Positions 54,905-64,000 of a stretch of DNA of 64,000 nt are shown in pieces. Made by a program: the position numbers and the translations under genes. Numbering within the stretch: the stretch's first letter is position 1; each line of letters opens with the position of its first letter. This DNA comes from Nereocystis luetkeana. Its lineage: Eukaryota; Sar; Phaeophyceae; Laminariales; Laminariaceae. The notes beneath the pieces are model-generated. The model ran no database searches. It had not been told where the DNA came from and was given only the letters and a program-made list of their open reading frames with translations. The stretch spans positions 11,180,727 through 11,244,726 of the forward strand of contig JARUPZ010000012.1 in the NCBI GenBank assembly GCA_031213475.1. Direction: 5' to 3'.

Positions 54905-55411
54905 CTGCGTCCAAGGGTGAGGGTATAGACGCTCGTCAAAAGAGGGCGGCCGGGTAGATTTCAAGCAGCTTACGCCAACGCACACAATAGCTCAGAGCTG
55001 TTGTCGTGCAGAAGACGATTTTATGACACGAATATACCCCCGACAAGCTCGGAAGAACCGCAGCAGGTGTTCTGTCAGAGTCGAATACCGGGGGGTGCCT
55101 ACAACAGTGCCGTAACCGCACGCGCCCAGGTGAAACGCCACCAACCGACGGACCCCTAGCTGGAGGCCATCGCTCATACGATAGGATTCCCTTTGTCTAG
55201 AGGCGCGGCCAAGTCAACGCCCACGTCTGGACAAACCAAACAATAGAAAAACGGATTATATATATATATATATCGAGATCCACGTGTTCGTGGCCGCACG
55301 GCTCGCTTCAATCCACCGAGGCAAGAGCCAATCCCCTCGTAGCCGCACGGCTCGTCTCAAAGCTACAACCAGAGAAGCCCGACCATTCACCGGCTGCCTC
55401 CTTAAACTCAC

Positions 55412-55552
55412 CCAATACACGCGTTCGCGCAGAGTCTCCGTGAAGAAGCCGTAACGCGGCACGAACATGACCAGCAAGGTGGCCAACGTCCAGAAGTAAA
55501 ACCAAGCGATTTCGAACTCCGTGTACCGCTCGGATACGAACAGGCTTCGGAA
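55412..55552 (-). CDS. Gene B exon 7: membrane helix 2
   Basis: 47 codons, phase 0-0, from TTCATCAG to a perfect donor GTGAGT. FRSLFVSERYTEFEIAWFYF leads into WTLATLLVMFVPRYGFF and TETLRERVYW. One membrane-spanning stretch of about 22 residues. Confidence 0.87.
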
Positions 55553-56097
55553 CTGATGAACCACACGCCACAGGAGTCGTTGGGTTAAAATAGATGGTAC
55601 GACGAACGGGAGTGGGCGGGCAGGGGGGGCGGGGGCGGTAAATGACTGGGGGGACGAAGAGAGCGATTCGTCATAATACCTAACGGGGTATCTGGTACGC
55701 AATAAATAGTACACTGCCGCAGAGTAGACATACATAATGCTCTTTGCGCGAAAACCCACCGTATTGCCAAGTTCCCTGATGGTTTTCTCTGTTTGCTCTC
55801 CACAGCAACATGCGCAGTCTGCCCCTTGCCGGGGTTTCTCGCCATGTTTGTGCCACACTCCCTTCATCCCTCCCTCCCTCCCTCTACTTTTTGTGCTGCA
55901 ATCGTGACGAGGCGCTGACTATAACCGGTTTTTCACGTTCAGGCGGGAAACACATTGGTAGCGTGAGGGGAAAATGAATGACAGAGCTCCGTCATGTTAG
56001 ATTCGGTGATAGTTTGTTTCCTTATAGCGCCCTCCCCCCATATTTCTCCTCCACAATCATGCTACCTCAGACGGGTTGCTGGGACACCCTCTCCTAC

Positions 56098-56239
56098 CTC
56101 CGGTACCCAGTTTTCTTCGTCTTCGGAGTCGATATCGATACTTGCGAGGTACTCATCGATACTGTTGTCCGTATCCACAATCCAGTAGTACGTCGTGAAA
56201 GACACGAAATCGATGTTGTGCAGTGGTATCCATGCGCAC
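56098..56239 (-). CDS. Gene B exon 6: last lumenal strands, acidic end
   Basis: After GCCTCGAAG one base completes Thr, then CAWIPLHNIDFVSFTTYYWI, VDTDNSIDEYLASIDIDSED and EENWVPE, donor GTAGGA in phase 0. It lies directly before the first helix of the seven-helix core. Confidence 0.8.
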
Positions 56240-56304
56240 CTTCGAGGCAAGGGGGGCAGTAGACAACCAAACGACATTAAACGGTGAATTGGTGACACAA
56301 TCGA

Positions 56305-56542
56305 GAGAACAAGGTTCACAGATCGGGTAGATCATGTACAGACCATCGATTCCCACAGTTCACCATCTAGATCTTTCAGGGCAGACACACTCCTGATCTG
56401 TATGATCTGCATTATCTACTGTAAATCATGTTGCCAGGTGGGAGCCTTATAATATGCGTGGCATATTGAAGCACATGTTTCTTGGGTTGGAACTGTACTA
56501 TTAATATGCAGATTCTGCACATCAGCTTAGAACGGGAGGTTA

Positions 56543-56545
<3 letters not shown>
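56305..56545 (-). repeat. GATC-rich dispersed repeat, copy 9 (inverted)
   Basis: CAGATCGGGTAGATCATGTA ... GGGTTGGAACTGTACTATTA ATATGCAGATTCTGC. A 6 bp AT insertion interrupts the core. Lies in a gene B intron. Confidence 0.7.
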
Positions 56546-56546
<1 letters not shown>

Positions 56547-56576
<30 letters not shown>

Positions 56577-56592
56577 TTCGAAGTATATATAG
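56547..56592. repeat. (TA)n array with TTCGAA centre
   Basis: TATATATA over about 28 bp, then CTTCGAAG, then TATATATA. Self-complementary. Confidence 0.93.
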
Positions 56593-57109
56593 AACCACTT
56601 ACTTAGATATCATTCTCTGAGCGTGCTCGGTTGGCACATCCCTGGCCTCTCAGAGCTCCCACTTGGGAATCGCCTCTTTTTATTACTTGGCGGATCTTTC
56701 CAGCGGTTCTTTGTTTTCTGCATTCTCTCTTGGCGCTTTCATTCCTTTTCCTCTTTTTCTTCTTTCGTTTCGTGTGCGTGTGTGTCTTCCGAATACGGCA
56801 CCGCGGGCGAGCGCGGCACCGTCACGGGTGTCAGCGGGTGGTGGCGGGTGGAGGGGGGGTTGCAAGGAGCGCGGTCGCCGTTTTCGTGGCTAGGCGTCGC
56901 GTGTGCCTCGAGACACGAGGGTAGCATGAATGGGCTCTGTCTGGCCTCCTGATGTGGTTCCGGTTATACTATGTATGAGTATATTAGGGTCTTTGTGATA
57001 TGCAAAATAAGATTCAAGCGGTGCTTATTTTTGCGATGAAACTAATAATCAATGAGAGAGCGACGCATTATGAGTACTAACTTTGTCGAGCTGGTGAACG
57101 AGGGCCACG

Positions 57110-57240
57110 GTGAGCACCGGGCTTCACGTGAGGCGGGTGACGGGGCTCACTGTGGCAGAGAGGGAGGAAAGCTTTACCCGGACCGAATCGGTTGCGAGAT
57201 GGTCGCGAGAGGGGTGGGCGGCGTACGAGGTTGAGAGAAA
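57110..57240 (+). CDS. Coding-like plus-strand frame inside a gene B intron (uncertain)
   Basis: Reads GLTVAEREESFTRTESVARW and SREGWAAYE, amphipathic and highly charged, opposite gene B between its exons 5 and 6. A second plus frame at 57486-57620 (MYRTYDSHNAKHLWLPSSFL...) also looks non-random. No supporting gene structure was found. Confidence 0.2.
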
Positions 57241-57854
57241 AGCTCTTCTGTTCGTTTTTCTTTTTTTTTCGACCGGGTGCAAGGTGTTCCAATCACAGGC
57301 AGAAAATAATTACACGAGAGGGGACGGGGATTTTTTTATTTCCGGAAAAATCGGTTTAATTTCCATTGTTTTTGCTGTATACCGCTGTGCCGTGCTGTGT
57401 TTTCTCTTTCGTACATACGAGTACAGACATACCTGGTAGAGCATACCACATATCAAAATAACAAATTAAGTACCCTACCTGGAGTATGTACCGTACGTAC
57501 GACAGCCACAACGCGAAGCATCTGTGGCTTCCGAGCAGTTTTCTCCTGAAGCATGGCGGCGGGACTCTTGACATTATCAAGTCGCCAGTTTGCGACGAGA
57601 CGTACTACGCAGCTTGCAAAGTTGAGTATCAACTATTTAATCAGTCGCCCTCACAGCTGGCGTATTTCATAATTTTATATAAACTACAATCACAAAAAAC
57701 TATATAATCAATCATGGACCTCTGTCTGCTTCGCATAGGTTGATGCACTTTTTTTCCTGAGCGAGCATGCGGGCGGCGCAGGCCGCCCGCGAATCGAAGC
57801 GCCTTGTATGAACTACTGTAGATCGTGACTTGTCCCACGCGTGCAATGTTTTAC

Positions 57855-57992
57855 GTGTTGTTGCCCGGCAAAACTTGCGGTCCGCAGCTAACGCTATAGC
57901 GTTGGGTAATGGACGCGAGGGGGGATACCGAGACCCCTCGGGGCAAGACGTGATACGTGCGACAGCCTTCGACAGGTGGAAAATCCACCACG
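57855..57992 (-). CDS. Gene B exon 5: lumenal segment
   Basis: In the phase set by exon 4 the frame reads (C)VVDFPPVEGCRTYHVLPRGV, SVSPLASITQRYSVSCGPQV and LPGNN, ending before GTAAAA in phase 2. The split codon at the start becomes Cys. The acceptor (CTGGGAG) is weak; the reading rests on phase on both sides and on the Cys pattern. Confidence 0.65.
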
Positions 57993-58149
57993 CTCCCAGC
58001 CTCTCCACGGGCAAAACGATTGCATGGAGGTAGGCGGCATCAAGACCCTTCACTGTACACCTGTCAAGGACCTTAAAAATGTACCGGTACACCCGCACAA
58101 CACACCTGGTGCTCCTTCCTCCTCTTCACGAAACCCGATCTACCACACC

Positions 58150-58395
58150 TCGGACAGATAATCGATTCCCACTTGACCATCTACAGTAGATTTTTCCTGG
58201 GCAGATACATCCCTGATTCGCATGATCTAACTCATGTTACCGGGTGGGAGTGGAATAGTCTGCATGATCTCGCACATATTTCCCGGGTTGGACCTGTACT
58301 ATGCAGATCCTGCACAACCTTACACAAAGGCAGGTGAGGAACTACTGTAGATGATCTATCTGTAGATCATGATCTGTACGAGGTGGCAAAATCTA
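58150..58395 (-). repeat. GATC-rich dispersed repeat, copy 10 (inverted)
   Basis: GATACATCCCTGATTCGCAT, the core TACTATGCAGATCCTGCACA and the end GATGATCTATCTGTAGATCA. Lies in the gene B intron between exons 4 and 5. Confidence 0.78.
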
Positions 58396-58443
58396 CCGTA
58401 CAGCAAAACACCTACATACAAGCGCTCAAAGTTCGCGGCTCAC

Positions 58444-58577
58444 CACTCTTCGCCGCTTGCGCACGAAATGACCTCATCGCCCTCCCGCTGAAAGGAAAGG
58501 AGGTTGCAGATAAGCCCGAGCGCCTCGTCGCCGTCGGGGCACGCGATGCACCCTGACGGGCATGTCGACGACGCCAA
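58444..58577 (-). CDS. Gene B exon 4: Cys-rich lumenal segment
   Basis: From GACGGTTTCAG to the donor GTGAGC. Reads LASSTCPSGCIACPDGDEAL, GLICNLLSFQREGDEVISCA and SGEE. Four Cys lie within the first 25 residues and a fifth near the end, suggesting a disulfide-bonded insert in the lumenal domain. Phase 0 in, phase 2 out. Confidence 0.82.
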
Positions 58578-59222
58578 CTGAAACCGTCAGAAAAAAGAGG
58601 AAGAAAAAAAAAAACAAGGCAAGCGACGTACGTATACGCGAAAAATACGTGAGGAGAAAGCACCGTTCACCCCTTTTGACAGACAGGAACAATTTTTGGC
58701 TTAATTTTCCTTGACGGACGCCAACCTGCTAGTTTCTAGTGTGGAACGCTCGGACCCACACCCTTGACGGCACACGTTTTCTCTTGCCGAACGTGGCCCC
58801 TGGCATACCTGGTCTCAGCGTGGAGCGAACGCCGCTTGCATCTGCGGGGAGGGGTGACGTGAAACATTTCTGAAAAACATGACACGACCAGCAAATGAAC
58901 CCCTTCGGGACTTCATTAGGGGAAAAAAAACTCCAGCAAGAGTGGCGATTGCAGCATCGGGCCTGAAGAAGTAACCAGGGCTATCGAGGTCGGGCGGCAT
59001 GGCCGAACGTCAAGGCACCAAGGTCCCCGGCATGCACGGAGCATGACACGAGCAGTGCTGCTGCGAGCTCCCCTAAACGGGTGCTAGGACCAAAACCCGA
59101 CATAGTTTTCGGTCGCTCTATGTGGGTCCTAAAAGGGTTGATCGTTGGACTCGAGAACAAAACCCGCGGCGTGCCGGCTAAGGGGACTCGACACGCACAG
59201 CATATGCACAGCGAAGGGTAAC

Positions 59223-59291
59223 CTTCTGCTTGACGGGGGTCAACGCTTCAGCCGTAAAGTAAGCCGGATGGGCGTCCATCGAGGATGCCCG
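59223..59291 (-). CDS. Gene B exon 3: lumenal segment
   Basis: After GAGATGCAG: RASSMDAHPAYFTAEALTPV and KQK, donor GTTACC. Extending to a GTGCGT donor after 59199 adds VTLRCAYA and keeps phase 0. Placed here by phase and by order between exons 2 and 4. Confidence 0.55.
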
Positions 59292-60213
59292 CTGCATCTC
59301 GCTACCCAACACAGCTAGGAAAGCGGTAGAACACACGCGACGGGTACAGCGGCAGCAAGCCGAGGAAAAAAATGGCATCGGACGGCGGCGATAAAAAAAA
59401 ATGCAGCTGAGCGCGCACCTCCGAAGGGATTGGCCGCTACGAGGCAAGCACAGCTACACGCGCGCGCGTGAAAAGGAGCGGCAGCGCGATTGACACGGGC
59501 ACCATAGGGTCGACAAACCAGGCCTCGTCCATCCCAAGCGATAAATGAGTAGACTATGATGTAAAGATACTTTCGCAACCCCCGTTGCGAAAGTTTTGAT
59601 TTGTTGGAAGGCTGCGGTTGTAAACCGGTGTTACTGAGGCAGGCAGCGACATTTTTGTTGGTCCACAAAAAGGCCGCGCAGGGCAGGTACATAAATAGAA
59701 AACGCCAGAAAATATGCCTGTTGCTCTGTTGCTCCGAGACGTTTCAATAAAAGGCACAAGCTCAGACTGCCATACGAACACCGCACCCCGTGCTACGACA
59801 TAAGTAGAGAAGGGCTGCAGCCGGGCCACAGTCGGACGACAGGAGCAAGTTGCTGTAGCACTACAAGTAGTAGACTACCAGTACAGCAGTAGGATTACAG
59901 TCAGTACGTCACGGACCAGGAGCACAATAGGCCAACAGTAGGACTTCAGTAGGAATAGAACTCCTAGGAATATCGAAGACCTGCATAGTACGAGTAGTGT
60001 CACGAAGTCAGTAATGTTGGAGGAGTAAGAAAAAACATACTAAAAGTAGGACTACTACTGCTGTTCATGGCACAAGGCTGCGAGATATGCAGTTGACGCG
60101 TTTGTTCCGTCAGGTGGTGCACAGACGACATGGACGTCACAGGCGCGACGATAGAAGCTCGAGCAAGAAAGGAGTCGCGGTGGACACGCGTGCGGGGTAC
60201 TGCAGGCACCTAC

Positions 60214-60271
60214 CTTTGCTTGTGGCGAGCCGTACACTGTGACGGTGAAGTGCCCATCGGTTTCAAAAGAC
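60214..60271 (-). CDS. Gene B exon 2: lumenal beta strands
   Basis: Between CCCGCGCAG and the strong donor GTAGGT. One base completes Gly, then SFETDGHFTVTVYGSPQAK. The D-G-x-F-x-V-x-V pattern suits the beta-sandwich lumenal domain of GOST-type proteins. Phase 2 in, phase 0 out. Confidence 0.82.
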
Positions 60272-63200
60272 CTGCGCGGGGGAGTTCCAGCAGCAAGGGG
60301 GTTGGCGAGGGGAAGACGGCAAGACGGTCTGTTTCAAGCCGGGCGCACGGGAAACCCACAAGAGGAAGTCGACCGCCTTCAAACTACGACGATCATACGG
60401 GCGGCAGTCAACTAACAGCGTTCGTGTGCACTTTCCGGCTCTTGATACTGGGGACTGCCCAACCAACAGTTGTTCAAGGTAGTGTGAAGTGTTTGCGATT
60501 CCAGCTGTTGATATTGGGGACTGGTCAACCAGCAGCGCCTTTGCAACTTCCAACTCTTGATGTTGGGGATCGGTCAACCATGAACGTTTGCTATTTCCGT
60601 TCTTGATGTTGCGGAAAGGGTCAGCGAACAGCGTTGGAAAATTCCGGCTCTTGAGACTTGAGGCTTGAGACGGTCAGGGCGGGCTCAACGCGCATATTCC
60701 GACGGCGGAGAGACGAAACGCTCGTGGCCGCGGACAACAAAAGCGACTCATCCAACAGGTCACTGCTGCGGCAGAATCGCCCGGGCGCAACCATTTGAGG
60801 TGCTAGTGCAAGTACTATAACAATCGGGTGGCGTCGGACTCAACAGAGTTACGCAACGAAGAACCTGGAAAAAGGAATACTGTATCGCTGTATCGTAGCT
60901 GGTGCTTCGAAGTCAAAGCAAAACGGAGGTGAACCCCTGTATGTGATGAACCTTGCCCTTAACATGATGTGCATCTCCAATTTCGTGACACGTCAGGGAT
61001 GGTCTGATCGCCAAGCAAACAAACAGCAGCAACCCGGAAACGTCAGGCCGAGCTCACCGAGGTCCAACGAGCCCAGCTATGAACCGCAACAGAGTAGTTG
61101 TTCTTGCTGATCTTACGTTACGAGTAGCTCATTGCCATAATCTCGCCCGTGGTCACAAAAACGTGAAGTCACGGAAAAATACAAGGAGGCTACAAGAAAG
61201 GGGTAGGAAACAAAAAATAACAGTCGTCACTCAGTCGGGTATGCCAGTGATCGTCACGAAAAGGTGTAAAGAATGCTTACGAACCTGCTGTACATAGAGG
61301 TGAGTACGAGTGTTACCATGTATTATTAATATTTAATACCAGGTAGTATGTAGTGGCAAAAGGTACAAGTAAGACACGGAGCCTACAGGAAACGAGGGGT
61401 ACATAGGGGAACAAAATAAATGAAAATCAGTCGGGTCGTGATCGCACGTGAGAGAAATTCAGTCTCCACGCTACCCGCCCAAAAGTCAGCCCAGCACCAG
61501 GTAAAAAAGCCCGTAAGAACTACCTACGTACCCTTCGTAGGTACGTATACGAGGTCCAGACTACTGCTGTAGTACCCAATTTCTTGGGGGACAAATTACT
61601 TGGAACTAGTGGGGGATAATCTCAGCAGTGGCCAAAGGGATATTATCATCTCTGATACGGCCGTACGGTAGCTACCGTACGGCTAAAAAGACAGCAGCAT
61701 GTGGAGACCGACAATTTTGGGGTGTGCAGTCGCAAAAGGAGCGGAAAACAGCCTGTTCGAGGTGGAAGGTGGAAGCTGAACCACAGCTGCCCTGCGTGTA
61801 TCTGGTAGGCTACACTACGTATATATACGAGGAGCATTGTAATGCGGAGACCATTTCAGCCCGACAAAAAAACGGCACATACGTACAGCATATGATACTG
61901 CTGTATACCTGGTATAAGACTACGTGCTGTAAATACCTGCTATTAATACTATATACCAGGGTATTGGGTAGTGGCGCTGTGTGACCCGTCACGAGCCTAA
62001 CAAGCCTCATGCTTTCGGAACGCATTGCCCTTTAAGGCTACTTCTACACGCCGAGCGCACCCCGTCTACGACTATTGATCCTACAGCAGAGAAAGTTGCT
62101 GCTACGGTCGTTATTGTCTTCACGTACTGTTGAAGCTTGGCTGCGCTATTAATCATTCAAGCTTGAGTTGGTACTTATTACCGGTAGATAACAATCTACC
62201 ACCAGGGTACTACAGTAGAACTCGTATAGCCTTTATACCTGTCATTGTTCATATCCATGGTCCATGGCGTGTTGCAGTTGACTGGGGATGTTGAGTCTCA
62301 TCGCGAAGTAGATGCTTTGGTGTGCTTCCTGCCCCCCAAGACATAGACAGGCGGCGAAACAGTCAGCAGCAGCAGCAGCAGTACGAGTAGTAGCGACGGA
62401 CTGCCGTTACGAACAGGACTGGACAACAAAACAAGACCACACGATATAAATACGTACGTACCAGGTACGCATTCATCAGTCATGGATTCCAGCACACGAC
62501 GCGTAATTGTTGCGCTTTGTGCTTTGCATTGCATCTGTCTCCGGCTTGAGTTTTACCTTCATGTACATGTACATACAGCAGTAGTACTTCTCAGACATTA
62601 TGCAGTTCCTACTCGTACGAAGTATAACCAATAACCAGGTTATACCTGAAACATTACCTCAAACCTCAAACCCAGCCGTTCACCACCATCGCTCTTACCT
62701 GGTGCCATCATGGCATGTCATTGCAGGAGCAGTGAGCACTCGTGTTGTATATATTGTATGCGGTACATTCCATATTTATACTACAGACTACAAGCAGCAG
62801 CGCGGCATCGTTCCAGCCAACAATGGGCACAGCAGATGCAGCGCTAGGGACCGGCATACGGGTACGCTGTACAGAAGTCAGTGCCGGTACAAGTACCACA
62901 CGTATGCGGGCGTAGGAAAGGCGAGTGCGGAGTGGGGGCGAGCCGAAACCGTTCGTGTATCTGTTACGTAGTGGGGGTGGGCGAGCTGAAACCGTTCGTG
63001 TTACGTCTGACATCTGGAGCTCACTTCGCGGTGTATACGAGAAGGACGAGTCTAGCCTGGCCTAGCAGTAGTTGCGGCAGTTCTCTTTGCGTACTCTTAG
63101 CTCTAGGCAAGGGAACGCGAGTTGGTCGCGCTCGCCCGAGGACTTACCGTACGTCAACTGGCATACGCCATACCTCGCCAACAGCGCACAAGCTCAAACT

Positions 63201-63275
63201 GGCAGGCGACGGTCGGTCGAGCAGCGTCATTCCTACAGATTGTCGAACCAACTCTTTCCTTCCTCTTGTACGTAC
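60272..63275 (-). other. Intron 1 of gene B
   Basis: 3 kb with the 57 bp tandem repeat, three exact TACCWGGTA sites (61337, 61906, 62459) and short TACTGTAG palindromes. No exon recognised; 60670-61320 and 62480-63230 are otherwise featureless. Confidence 0.55.
60428..60665. repeat. Degenerate tandem repeat of about 57-60 bp
   Basis: Five units share TTCCGGCTCTTGATACTGGG and GACTG(C/G)(C/T)CAACCA(A/G)CAG, diverging to the right. In the intron between gene B exons 1 and 2. Confidence 0.8.
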
Positions 63276-63592
63276 CCAGAGACGAAATACACGAGCGAAT
63301 GGTCGGGAAGAAAAACCGGGGTCAAGCTGCACCAAGCTGAGAGCCTACCCGGCGTTCGGCGCACCTTGAAGCCCGTAGTCGGGAATGCGTAGTCGCCCGA
63401 AGCACTCGAAATGCCACTCGGTGAGGAGGTCGTCGTGGAAGTGAACAAGTCGGGGGCACTTGCACCCGCAATTATGCAACCAAGGAGGCCTGACACGTAC
63501 ACGCTGACCAAGAGAACCAGACCGGTGCACCTGGCGGCCAAGCTATTCTGATGGTACGCGCCATTGCTGCCATCGTCGTCGTTGCTATTCAT
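63276..63592 (-). CDS. Gene B exon 1: start, signal anchor, first lumenal strands
   Basis: ATG at 63592, then MNSNDDDGSNGAYHQNSLAA, a membrane helix at about residues 22-43 (CTGLVLLVSVYVSGLLGCII), a Thr/Ser-rich stretch, and LTPVFLPDHSLVYFVSG. Ends phase 2 at CTCTGG before GTACGT. Exon 2 continues the strand pattern in the same phase, supporting the whole exon as one uninterrupted frame. Confidence 0.8.
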
Positions 63593-64000
63593 GGCCCACT
63601 TCGCGCGCAGTCGTCTTACGTACGCGGTGCACTATTTGCTCCTTCCTGCTGTCCCATCTGCCCAATCTACGAACGAGTACGAGTACCAGGTTATGGTTTG
63701 CGCTCTACGTGCTCTTCGTACAAGATTTTCGGGGAAAAAGAAGGAGAAAAATGCTGCCGCGGAGCAATCTCCGAAGATCTTTGCAACCAGCCTCGTTCGA
63801 GTCACATGTTGATTGACGGTACCCTTGCCCCATGACCGACACCCGTCAAAAGACCTACACCTACTAAAAATTATATATTAACGTCGAAAAAGAGGCTATG
63901 TGACGGGTCAAAACTATAGTAGACCGTCTACCGAAAACTTAGAGATACGTACCATCATTTTTCGGAATTTTATGGAACTCCCTTCCTCACGGAGATACCA
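63593..64000 (-). promoter_or_regulatory. Region upstream of gene B
   Basis: 408 bases upstream of the presumed ATG. An AT-rich TATA-like stretch (ATTATATATTAACG on the plus strand, about 63867-63880) lies 275-290 bases upstream. No other promoter element is recognised. TACCAGGT occurs at 63684. The 5' untranslated exon structure is unknown. Confidence 0.25.

Larger units (their letters stand above)
48430..63592 (-). other. Gene B: Wntless/TMEM181-like multi-pass membrane protein (gene span)
   Basis: Minus-strand gene from an ATG at 63592 to a stop at 48430, built from exons whose phases match: 63276>60214>59223>58444>57855>56098>55412>54821>53396>52014, then 49384>48430 after one unrecognised exon. 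The predicted product is about 600 residues, close to human WLS and TMEM181. Layout: N-terminal signal anchor, beta-rich and Cys-rich lumenal region, then seven membrane helices. Proteins of this type act in the secretory pathway as cargo or trafficking receptors; the substrate here is unknown. It faces gene A tail to tail. Confidence 0.75.

Noticed and set aside
60000..60237. Two minus-strand open frames over the exon 2 region of gene B
   Set aside because: They use other frames; the frame with acceptor, donor GTAGGT and matching phases gives the beta-strand peptide instead.

Overview
This is eukaryotic nuclear DNA. I see no operons, ribosome-binding sites, rRNA, tRNA or CRISPR. Long open frames are absent; the protein-like frames are short (50-320 bp, once about 0.9 kb), begin at polypyrimidine-AG and end at GT, and sit in kilobase-scale introns full of simple-sequence and dispersed repeats. 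The protein families, the repeat-rich large introns and the mixed base composition suggest an alga, most likely a brown alga or another stramenopile. That assignment is an inference from gene style, not from a marker gene.

Two large genes lie tail to tail. Gene A (plus strand, already open at the left edge, last recognised exon ending at 43766) can be built from about 24 exons. Nearly all consecutive splice phases agree. It encodes a mosaic protein of roughly 1200 residues: ribonuclease-inhibitor-type leucine-rich repeats of exactly 28 residues (239-5438); then repeated modules made of a G-x-[FY]-x-L-D-L-S strand motif, a W-x-x-P...G-x-L-x-[LF]-D segment and a helical segment that resembles DUF4476 (6530-24640); then a long Thr/Ser/Pro/Ala-rich linker with an unassigned domain (27379-33541); and finally another DUF4476-like segment (37305-43766).

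Gene B (minus strand, 63592 down to 48430) has about 12 recognised exons, again phase-compatible, with one small exon not found. It encodes a multi-pass membrane protein of about 600 residues: an N-terminal signal anchor, a beta-rich and Cys-rich lumenal region, and seven further membrane helices. The W-x-x-Q-x-K-W-V...N-N-P-F-F motif and the final N-I-Y-V helix match the Wntless/TMEM181 (GOST-like) type.

The rest is introns, 4.7 kb between the two gene ends, and about 0.4 kb upstream of gene B. These hold at least eight copies of a ~110 bp palindromic MITE, two copies of a second TIR element with a 16 bp terminal repeat, a GATC-rich dispersed family (about 10 copies), a family with the core GATCAACGTTGAAGATCATG (at least 14 loci), three GACCC clusters, many microsatellites, and a strongly over-represented 9 bp interrupted palindrome TACCWGGTA (15 exact copies). 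All exon limits are read by eye from splice signals and phase and are not backed by transcripts.
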